From contig SDNW01000009.1 in NCBI GenBank assembly GCA_004524725.1, positions 1 to 40,490 on the forward strand: 40,490 nt of DNA, written 5' to 3'. Positions within the stretch are counted from its first letter, which is position 1. Every line of letters starts with the position of its first letter. Made by a program: the position numbers and the translations under genes. The notes below the pieces were generated by a model that made no database searches, had not been told where the DNA came from, and saw only the letters and a list, made by a program, of their open reading frames with translations. Source of the stretch: Promethearchaeota archaeon. GTDB taxonomy: Archaea > Asgardarchaeota > Lokiarchaeia > Sigyniarchaeales > SOKP01. Shown here in pieces: positions 35,401 to 40,490 of this stretch.

Positions 35401-35921
35401 GCCAATCCAGCATTTCCATCTGCTACATATGCATAATCCCCACTCACATAAAGACCATTAGCAAAATCATCCGTAGGTTCATAGACTGGAGTTCCTGGGT
35501 TAGTAGGATTTGATATATCAATCACTGCTAATCCCGCAGTTCCAACACCCATAAAAGCATAATCTCCACTTATGAAAACACCAAAAGCACTATCATCCGT
35601 AGATTCGTAAATTGGTGATCCGGGGTTGCTAGGATCTGAAATATCGATAACGACCAAACTTCCAGATATACCTCCATCAGCTATGTAAGCATAATCCCCA
35701 GAAATGAATATATCCCATCCATCACCAGAAAAATCTCTATAATGTACTTCCGAATTCCTTAGATATTCATAATCAAGATTTCCTTTATTATCATCTACAT
35801 AGCTATAAAACCCAAAATCCGCTTGAAGAAAATTAATAAAAATAGGGAGAATAAATAGCACTGATATAATTAATAGAATTCTTTTCGATTTCTGTTTTTT
35901 ATTTATTATATGTTTTGTCAT
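32430..35921 (-). CDS. Surface protein with 14 LVIVD-type propeller repeats, five Ig-like repeats and C-terminal anchor
   Basis: The 1163-aa product has a signal-anchor helix (residues 14-32). Fourteen LVIVD-type repeats of about 42 residues follow (about 66-654), with consensus V-x-V-SGDYAYVADG-x-x-GLAVIDISDPTNPG. Five near-identical Ig-like repeats of about 95 residues come next (about 655-1129), each with a DPVIT-x-x-P start, SGY-x-x-x-x-F-S-W-x-ATD, GIVAGPT-x-WSSG, Y-x-IPDGLS-x-G-x-Y and NFTDE. It ends IPFGSS, a hydrophobic helix, then YQRRKK, a tripartite anchor like that of the two beta-helix proteins. Repeats 7 and 14 are the most diverged, which suggests two seven-bladed propellers. 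The role is probably adhesion or cell-envelope structure. Transcription is divergent from the winged-helix/TPR regulator. Confidence 0.87.
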   Translation of the reverse strand: MTKHIINKKQKSKRILLIISVLFILPIFINFLQADFGFYSYVDDNKGNLDYEYLRNSEVHYRDFSGDGWDIFISGDYAYIADGGISGSLVVIDISDPSNPGSPIYESTDDSAFGVFISGDYAFMGVGTAGLAVIDISNPTNPGTPVYEPTDDFANGLYVSGDYAYVADGNAGLAVIDISNPTNPGLPDHEATSDYAYDVYVSGDYAYVADGSAGLAVIDISNPTNPGTAVLKNTSGYSMAVYVEGDYAYVADSGSGLAVIDISDPTNPGTPVYADTDGSAYAVYVDGDYAYVADYHKGIAVIDISDPTNPSKIAQGNLGENVYSICIDGNYAFLGGDGLYAVEISELNSPLDLWWNQDTTGNSQGVFVSGDYAYVADGASGLAVIDISDPTTPGAPQYSNTAGDAEDVVVSGDYAYVADGGGGLAVIDVSDPTTPGTAVRRDTTGDSRGIFVSGDYAFIADGGSGLAIIDISNPTSPGAPVYKDDGYLAKSVYIEGDYAYLSAGSGILTIDISDPTTPGASVYLSLGGDARDIYVRGDYAYLVIYNDIVTVDISDPTNPTLIDKEQIYHTVPEGIFVSGEYAYTAEDYGSMGGYIKIWDISNPAHISFVDSLYIGDTYGGDGAFESFVTGNYIYVADSGSGLLVCEVRERVDTKDPTITQSPSDKVIEAGYTGESLSWRATDTNPNTYSIELEGNGIVAGPTAWSSGSLVTYNIPEGLSVGEYDYTINFTDDHGFYATDSVKVTVQDTENPVFTEYPPDLNVLVGYTEISFSWNATDAHPDMYTVELMGTGIVAGPTAWSSGVVYTYNIPDGLSIGHYSFIVNISDEYDHFSTATVKLTVYEPDDPVITDTPMDILVGPAYTGLNFSWTATDANPDIYTIELQGGGIVAGPIAWSSGVAVTYDIPDGMMTGEHYFTINFTDEFDNYATDTVKLTIQDAAPQIISAPDDIVVLSGYADLEFSWIATDTEDPDTYTIELAGTGTVAGPTSWSSGVAVVYDIPDGLSLGDYYYTINFTDEIGNYVTDEVKFTVQEDSEDPVITSTPEDYGCFSGYTDVCFVWIATDAHPATFTVAHEEQGIVAGPTPWTSGDNVSFTIPEGLSVGEHIFTINFTDIAGNYAIDNVKLTIQEENPIEPTPAIPFGSSFLAFMTISIIGLILYQRRKK
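32540..33960. repeat. Five tandem Ig-like coding repeats, about 285 nt each
   Basis: Within the propeller-protein gene, five units of about 285 nt are repeated with conserved segments coding for GIVAGPT-x-WSSG and the NFTDE region. The similarity is visible at DNA level, for example in the recurring CCACTTGACCAAG block, which indicates fairly recent duplication or gene conversion. Confidence 0.7.
33960..35724. repeat. Fourteen tandem LVIVD coding repeats, about 126 nt each
   Basis: The propeller region consists of units of about 42 codons. On the + strand the GATATATCAATCAC/TGC and GCATAATCTCC/CCC blocks recur nearly unchanged in most units. The best-preserved copies are at about 35050-35550 and 34550-34850; the copies at about 34870-34980 and 33980-34220 are degenerate. 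Confidence 0.75.
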
Positions 35922-35993
35922 AATTAACTCATTTTCTTATTATAAATTGTTTTAAGGCATCAATTCGATGCTTTAATGGGAATTCAAGTTTTC

Positions 35994-36024
35994 TTACTTA
36001 TATGATTAGAGTTTCAAAACTTTC
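35994..36024 (-). promoter_or_regulatory. Minus-strand half of the divergent promoter, with GAAAGTTT-TGAAACT element
   Basis: On the minus strand GAAAGTTT (36024-36017) abuts TGAAACT (36016-36010), followed after 6 nt by CATATAAGTAAG (TATA box, about 36004-35994). The ATG of the propeller protein at 35921 is about 75 nt downstream of the TATA box, the same distance as for the double beta-helix gene. Confidence 0.55.
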
Positions 36025-36044
36025 GTAAAAATTCCATGCTTACA

Positions 36045-36070
36045 TGAAAGTTTCAACCAAAACTATAAAT
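36045..36070 (+). promoter_or_regulatory. Plus-strand half of the divergent promoter, with TGAAAGTTTCA palindrome
   Basis: TGAAAGTTTCA (36045-36055) is an 11-nt palindrome around its central G. It is followed by CAAAACT and by ACTATAAATA (TATA box, about 36061-36070). A second TATA-like GATATATAATTT at 36083-36094 is closer to the ATG at 36119 and may be the one used. Confidence 0.5.
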
Positions 36071-36118
36071 AAAGCACTAATTGATATATAATTTAATAGA
36101 TCTAAATTTTGTGATTTT

Positions 36119-38029
36119 ATGTCGACAGGAAATATTAATTACCCTCCAAAAAATATTTATGACCCTTTAAGCGATCAAAGTCCAGATTATGACCATTTAA
36201 TTTTATGGATGTTGTATAATAATAATAGTTGTACATGGGCAGATTTTGATGAAGAACCAATGAAAATACCAGGAGGAACATTATCAAGACATTTAAAAAA
36301 GTTGATGGCGTTAGATTACGTTGATAAGATTTCAAGAGGGTTATACAAGATCACCATAGAAGGTAAAAATAAATTCCATGACCTTTCTAGCGCGAAAAAC
36401 AAGGTTCGAAAGCTTAATTATCCTCCAAAAATAATCTTAAAAAGTGGAAGAAATTACGATCATTGGGTCCTCTGGATGGTTTATAACAATGAATATTGTA
36501 AACGAAGCGACTTCTTTGAAAAACCACTGTCTATAAATCAATCTTCTTTATCAAAAAGTTTAAAAACATTAACTAAAAGAGGACATATAATCAAACAAGA
36601 TACTAAATATCTAATTACTCAATCAGGAAAAATTGAATATTCAAAAATGCTGGAGAGTTATGATTTAGACCGACAGACCATCTTAAAAGAAGAGAGTAAG
36701 CGTATAAGGGAAATGACGGATAAAACCATAACATTCTTCAAAAAATATCGTATAAACGACAAACAAGTTCAAATCCGTTTCCTTAAACTGCTTTTAGAAT
36801 TCAGCTATGATAAAGTGAAGTCCTTACTAAAAAGTGAAGAAAATTTTCATAAGGTATTACTCTTTTTCGCGATGAATTGTCCCGATCGATACCCTGAACA
36901 TATTTCACGAGAGGACTTCTCACAGTTTTACAAAATTAAGCAAACTACTTTGGATTATTATTTAACGGAGATTTGTGAGGGAAAAATCTATCCCACTCGT
37001 TTCTTTAAGTTAAAAAGTCCTCATGATGAGACCGTTTATTATTTTCAAACAGGTGAAAAATTAGAGAAAATATTAAGGATCATAACCCAAGACCATATTG
37101 CTAATTTGTCTTACTTAAACGAATTACACTCAGAAAAAGCAGATCATTCGATTATACACAACCTTGATAACATCATAACTGCAATCTTGGATGAATCTTG
37201 TGAAACATTGTTTCATGAAGATTTTAGAGAGGCTTTAAAAGAATTACTTCCTACTTATTTGAAATATCTCACCTATAAAATAGAAGGAAAAAAAGAAATC
37301 AAGGATCCTTATGATAAAATAGAACAAATTATTTGGCAGAATATATCAGAAATTTTAGAGCAAGATGCTCGCCTTGAGTTACGTGATCAATATGAAGAAA
37401 AAATTAAGGAGATCGATGAAGATATCGAAAATGATCCTATTAATTATGATTTGTACAGTTTAAAACTCAGCACCTTGATTTATTTTAATCAATATAATAC
37501 AGTGTTAAATTTATTAGAAGAGATGCTTGACCTTTTTCCCGAAAAAGAACTAAACCTCAAATTGAAAAAAGCATCAATTTTGAAGAAACTGAAGGATCCA
37601 GAGGGTGGATTAGAGTTGATCGAAGATCTAATCATCAAATTTCCTGAGAATCAAGAACTTCAAAATTACAAAGCTCATTGGCTCAAATATTTGGATAAGA
37701 AAGATGAGGCCATTACAATAGTTAAAAATTTAATCGATATTGAACCAGAAAAGGGATTTTATTATGATAGTTATGGAGAGATTTTAATGTATTTCCAAGA
37801 ATATGAGGAGGCTGTGAAAAAGTTTGGAAAAGCTCTTTTTCTTAACCCAAATGACTGGTATATATACCAAACATATTGTAAATTGGGAATTTGCTATAAA
37901 GCTTTAGGTAAGGAAGATTTAGCCCAGCGTGATCTTACTAAAGCTAAAGACTTGATAAATGCGGTTGAATTATCTCCAAACGAAAAACAGAAGTGGTTAG
38001 CTGTAGTGAATCTTTTTCTTACAGAGTAA
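36119..38029 (+). CDS. Regulator with duplicated N-terminal winged helices and C-terminal TPRs
   Basis: The 636-aa product starts with two related winged-helix units. The first (about 22-90) contains YDHLILWMLYNNNSC and GTLSRHLKKLMALDYVDK. The second (about 111-180) contains YDHWVLWMVYNNEYC and SSLSKSLKTLTKRGHII. Each ends in a wing with YKITIEG or YLITQSG, so the pair arose by internal duplication. A helical middle region (about 180-420) was not recognised. From about 430 to 636 TPR hairpins follow, such as YFQEYEEAVKKFGKALFLNPND. The architecture is that of a DNA-binding regulator with a protein-sensing TPR arm. It is transcribed divergently from the propeller surface protein, and the shared intergenic region carries paired operator-like elements, so control of that gene and of itself is likely but unproven. 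Confidence 0.78.
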   Translation: MSTGNINYPPKNIYDPLSDQSPDYDHLILWMLYNNNSCTWADFDEEPMKIPGGTLSRHLKKLMALDYVDKISRGLYKITIEGKNKFHDLSSAKNKVRKLNYPPKIILKSGRNYDHWVLWMVYNNEYCKRSDFFEKPLSINQSSLSKSLKTLTKRGHIIKQDTKYLITQSGKIEYSKMLESYDLDRQTILKEESKRIREMTDKTITFFKKYRINDKQVQIRFLKLLLEFSYDKVKSLLKSEENFHKVLLFFAMNCPDRYPEHISREDFSQFYKIKQTTLDYYLTEICEGKIYPTRFFKLKSPHDETVYYFQTGEKLEKILRIITQDHIANLSYLNELHSEKADHSIIHNLDNIITAILDESCETLFHEDFREALKELLPTYLKYLTYKIEGKKEIKDPYDKIEQIIWQNISEILEQDARLELRDQYEEKIKEIDEDIENDPINYDLYSLKLSTLIYFNQYNTVLNLLEEMLDLFPEKELNLKLKKASILKKLKDPEGGLELIEDLIIKFPENQELQNYKAHWLKYLDKKDEAITIVKNLIDIEPEKGFYYDSYGEILMYFQEYEEAVKKFGKALFLNPNDWYIYQTYCKLGICYKALGKEDLAQRDLTKAKDLINAVELSPNEKQKWLAVVNLFLTE

Positions 38030-38410
38030 TAAAGATTATTTCAGAATTTTGTGCGATCTTATTTTATAAAAAGAAAAAAACAAAAAAGAAAAGAAATAGA
38101 ATTAATTGAGTAAATTTTAACTTTAAATCCTTTTATTTTTTTCGATTCATTTTAATGAATTCCTAAGTTAAAGAGGTAATCCATAAGTGGATTTAATTTG
38201 TCGGCGTATCTCTTCCTTGGAATTAAAGAAAATGTATCATGAATCTCGATTCATGAAAGTTTCAATGGTAGATGAAACTATATAAAATGTAGAGACTGCC
38301 CATCATATTTCAAAAAAACTAGTATTTATCCCATCTGCATTGTCTCTAATAGAAGAAAACTTAGCAAATTATAGATCTTTTTCCCAATAAGGAATAAGAT
38401 TACCTTTAAA
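38030..38410. other. Intergenic stretch with terminator, hairpin and an orphan promoter
   Basis: A T-rich run (38131-38142) next to a perfect ATTCATT/AATGAAT hairpin (38145-38160) probably ends the regulator transcript. It is followed by a palindrome and the orphan promoter at 38238-38287. Downstream of that promoter there is no intact gene on the + strand. A frame from an ATG at 38253 to 38390 is interrupted by a stop at codon 11, with a protein-like remainder (AHHISKKLVFIPSALSLIEE). Confidence 0.45.
38254..38287 (+). promoter_or_regulatory. Orphan promoter with TGAAAGTTTCA ... TGAAACT and TATA box
   Basis: TGAAAGTTTCA (38254-38264), 8 nt, TGAAACT (38273-38279) and ATATAAAA (38280-38287) follow in the same order and spacing style as at the surface-protein promoters. 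A perfect palindrome (CATGAATC, TC, GATTCATG; 38238-38255) abuts it upstream. No intact gene follows on this strand before 38411. Confidence 0.45.
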
Positions 38411-38956
38411 CTATTTCGTTTCATTTAACCTGATAATCTGAGTACTTAATCTTTCGATATTTTTTAACGCTTCTTCATCGTGAGCTACGGTTCTTTCATG
38501 AAGACCAAACCCCAATACGCCAGCAAGTTTATTCATTTTAAGCCTAGATAAATATTCTTCTATTTCATTTACCCCGGAACCAATGTCTCTCCTTCCCACG
38601 ATAATATAACTACCTATTTTATCTTTTAATTGCCCCTTTCTTAGATGCCATGTCCTCTCCATAAATGCCTTCATTCGTGAAGTGACACCTCCCATGAAGA
38701 TTGGACTCGCTAAAATAATAACATCAGCTTCCCTGAGCTTTTTATAGAAATCTGACATATCATCCTTAATTGAACATTCATCTATTTCGGCACAATGATA
38801 ACATTCTTCACAAGGTTTGATTTCATAGTCTTTTAAAAAAATCTTTTCAGTCTCAAAACAATCTTTCAAATTATTCAATAATCGTTCAGTTAAATAAGCA
38901 GTATTCCCATTCTTGCGAGGGGAAGCAATAATTCCAATCACTTTTTTCTTCTGCAT
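38411..38956 (-). CDS. Iron-sulfur flavoprotein / NADPH-dependent FMN reductase family protein
   Basis: The 181-aa product has a flavodoxin-like fold. The FMN phosphate loop is SPRKNGNTAYL (12-22), the second FMN loop is ASPIFMGGVTSRMKAFMERTW, and the late strand GSYIIVGRRDIGSG completes the site. A compact cysteine motif C49-x2-C52-x2-C55-x5-C61 (CEECYHCAEIDEC) matches the [4Fe-4S] ligands of methanogen iron-sulfur flavoproteins. These homodimers pass electrons from ferredoxin and help remove O2 or H2O2 in anaerobes. The length is normal. It stands alone between two AT-rich gaps, on the same strand as the MBL-fold gene upstream. Confidence 0.88.
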   Translation of the reverse strand: MQKKKVIGIIASPRKNGNTAYLTERLLNNLKDCFETEKIFLKDYEIKPCEECYHCAEIDECSIKDDMSDFYKKLREADVIILASPIFMGGVTSRMKAFMERTWHLRKGQLKDKIGSYIIVGRRDIGSGVNEIEEYLSRLKMNKLAGVLGFGLHERTVAHDEEALKNIERLSTQIIRLNETK

Positions 38957-39202
38957 ATTTTTATTCTTCTTATTTGTTCTGTCTTTATAATGAAGAGTAT
39001 ATGATTTCTAATATAAACATAATTACAAAAAAATATTTAATCTATTCTAATCAGCATTTTTATTTTATTTAGCTGGTTTTAAGGCTAAATCTTGCCACAA
39101 GATAAACTGTAATAGGTTAATTTTTGATCCTTCTTGATAGTATGGATGCGATATATGCGATATATAGAAAATTTTGATTGGACATTTTATAATGAAAAGA
39201 GA

Positions 39203-40213
39203 TTAGAGATGAAATTCCGTTCCTACAACTCCTAATGTATGTGCTGGGTGATCAGACATAAGTTTATTAAAAATGAAGCCCGTACAATGCATACCACATA
39301 TGATTTCGGGATTAATCTCTTCAAAATATCTCACTTTTTCCTTAATTTTCTCTATCGGATTCCATTCTTCATGAAAACCCCCGATAACCGCATAGATCTT
39401 ATCCACACCCGTTAATTTCTGTCCGTGTTTAATGGTGTTTTGGATACCGCAATGACCACATCCAGTTAGTACTACCAGTCCTTTATCTTTGATATTGAAA
39501 TATAATGCAGTTTCATCACGAAAGGTGTGTTCTTCAAATTCCTTTCTTCCTTTCTGTAGATAAATATTTTTTGTGACCTCATCAGGATCAAACAGTTCAA
39601 TCGCACCGCTGGTTATTACTCCCTTATATAACTCCATTGGTTCATTTGTCTCAACCATCTTAACATTATTTTTTGCTGCGAGATCAGCCACCATCTTCTT
39701 ATTAAGTAAGGGTAACTTTTTGCTACCCCTAATTTTCCCTTCTTTTTCTAATTCTCTAAGTCCAAGAGAAAGCTCCTCCTCAGAAAGTTCATTTCTGGGA
39801 TCCTGCATTATTATAATTGTTTGGTCATAACATTTCGGATTGAATATAAACTCCGTTCCCTCTTTTAATTGGGGAAGAAGGGTTAAAAGTCCACCAAAAT
39901 GATCAAAATGCCCATGAGTGAGGATTAATTTTTCAACTTGAGTTAAATCCACTCCCAGTTGTTTCGAATTTTCGAATATTGATTGAGTCAAACTACCGGT
40001 ATCCATTAAAAATAAGTGTTTGGAATCATTCTCATGTATCTCAATAGCAACAGAAAGACCATGTTCACCAACTACCCGATTAGCAGTAAGCATAGGTTGA
40101 ATTACCTTACCATTGAACTTTTCTTCAGTTAGAATAGTTATACTAGTAAGATTATTGGTTAATACTTTCAAATTTACTTTACCAGATTCAATACTGTCTG
40201 AAAAAATTGTCAT
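39203..40213 (-). CDS. MBL-fold metallohydrolase of the COG1237 / RFA-P-synthase-like group
   Basis: The 336-aa product is a metallo-beta-lactamase-fold protein. The metal-binding motif is LTHGHFDHFGG with His100, His102, Asp104 and His105, preceded by LFLMDTGS. It is followed by VVLTGCGHCGIQNT, AVIGGFHEEW and ICGMHCTGF, which supply the later His ligands. The TGCGHCG and GMHCTG motifs are typical of the COG1237 group, which includes proteins annotated as 7,8-dihydropterin-6-methyl-4-(beta-D-ribofuranosyl)-aminobenzene-5'-phosphate synthase, a methanopterin-pathway step. Many members have other or unknown functions, and no pterin gene is adjacent, so only the group is firmly supported. Confidence 0.83.
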   Translation of the reverse strand: MTIFSDSIESGKVNLKVLTNNLTSITILTEEKFNGKVIQPMLTANRVVGEHGLSVAIEIHENDSKHLFLMDTGSLTQSIFENSKQLGVDLTQVEKLILTHGHFDHFGGLLTLLPQLKEGTEFIFNPKCYDQTIIIMQDPRNELSEEELSLGLRELEKEGKIRGSKKLPLLNKKMVADLAAKNNVKMVETNEPMELYKGVITSGAIELFDPDEVTKNIYLQKGRKEFEEHTFRDETALYFNIKDKGLVVLTGCGHCGIQNTIKHGQKLTGVDKIYAVIGGFHEEWNPIEKIKEKVRYFEEINPEIICGMHCTGFIFNKLMSDHPAHTLGVVGTEFHL

Positions 40214-40355
40214 ATTTAATCATTTACGGTTGAAGTAAAAAAGTTTTATATTGAAGAATTAACTTGGACAAAAAGGTAAGATTTTTAAATTAGTAAAAAA
40301 TACTTAACTCGCTTCAATTTCTATGAAATTCCAATGTAAGTAAGAGGTCAAAAGA

Positions 40356-40490
40356 ATGACCGAAATTAAAACATTTACGAAAATTGCAATTTTAGCATAT
40401 GGTATTGTTAGTTTAATATTTGCTATAATACTCATATTCTTAACAGATTTGTTCCTCGCCGCTCTTAATATGCCAACATGGCAAAATCCC
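40356..40490 (+). CDS. N-terminal part of a membrane protein
   Basis: An ATG-initiated frame runs off the right edge after 45 codons. A short charged N terminus (MTEIKTFTK) is followed by one strongly hydrophobic helix (IAILAYGIVSLIFAIILIFLTDLFL). A purine-rich Shine-Dalgarno-like AAGAGGT lies about 8 nt upstream of the ATG. The C-terminal part is outside the window, so the family cannot be named. Confidence 0.6.
   Translation, partial: MTEIKTFTKIAILAYGIVSLIFAIILIFLTDLFLAALNMPTWQNP

Noticed and set aside
33960..35724. Regularly spaced repeats that could suggest a CRISPR array
   Set aside because: The unit is about 126 nt, stays in frame, varies at codon level and codes for LVIVD propeller blades.
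38253..38390. Short ATG-AAA-GTT-T frames that begin inside the operator copies, read as leader peptides
   Set aside because: The ATG lies upstream of the TATA box at 36044, 32303 and 38253, so it would not be in the transcript, and the fourth copy at 36010 has no ATG.

Overview
The window reads as a chromosomal segment of an Asgard archaeon, most likely of the Lokiarchaeia type. It is AT-rich. Many genes have archaeal TATA boxes 20-35 nt upstream and very short leaders, and TTG or GTG starts occur. The gene content combines Ras-superfamily GTPases (MglA-like, Ras/Rab-like and Rag-like), roadblock/longin-type small domains, HEAT and TPR scaffolds, an arrestin-like beta-sandwich protein, and large secreted beta-helix and beta-propeller proteins with a C-terminal membrane anchor. 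The taxonomic call is an inference from this gene content; no rRNA or tRNA is present to confirm it.

Layout. 1-3.9 kb: tail of an ADP-forming acyl-CoA synthetase, a two-helix membrane protein with a zinc ribbon, an SMP-30/gluconolactonase-like protein, a Cys-rich conserved protein and an Nfu-type Fe-S scaffold. 4.0-6.2 kb: a small helical protein, an MglA-like GTPase and a HEAT-type protein, all on the + strand. 6.2-15.7 kb: a metabolic and mixed stretch with a second acyl-CoA synthetase alpha-type protein, a NosD-like beta-helix surface protein, a KduI/IolB-type cupin, an arrestin-like protein, a HAD phosphatase, a double GNAT, a UroD/MtaA-type methyltransferase and two tiny Cys-containing proteins. 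16.0-17.6 kb: two paralogous multi-helix membrane proteins. 17.8-20.9 kb: an unrecognised 465-aa protein, a roadblock-like protein and, convergent with them, a Rag-like GTPase carrying its own C-terminal roadblock-like domain. 20.9-22.4 kb: an FrhB-family F420/ferredoxin oxidoreductase subunit with an extra C-terminal beta domain. 22.7-29.0 kb: a minus-strand series of two TPR-longin paralogs, a Ras-like GTPase and a HEAT-repeat protein. 29.2-38.0 kb: a surface-protein island (a double beta-helix protein and a 14-blade propeller protein with five Ig-like domains) next to a divergent regulator with duplicated winged helices and TPRs. 38.4-40.5 kb: an Fe-S flavoprotein, an MBL-fold protein and the start of a membrane protein.

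How the parts may work together. Three separate GTPase modules lie within 25 kb, each beside putative scaffold or regulatory partners (HEAT, TPR-longin, roadblock), which suggests signalling or membrane-organisation cassettes. The surface island shows the clearest new regulatory signal. The two surface-protein genes, the winged-helix/TPR regulator and one apparently orphan promoter all share a GAAAGTTT ... TGAAACT element just upstream of the TATA box, so the neighbouring regulator may control the cell-surface genes and itself. This is a sequence-level inference. No RNA genes, CRISPR arrays, transposases or phage genes were seen.
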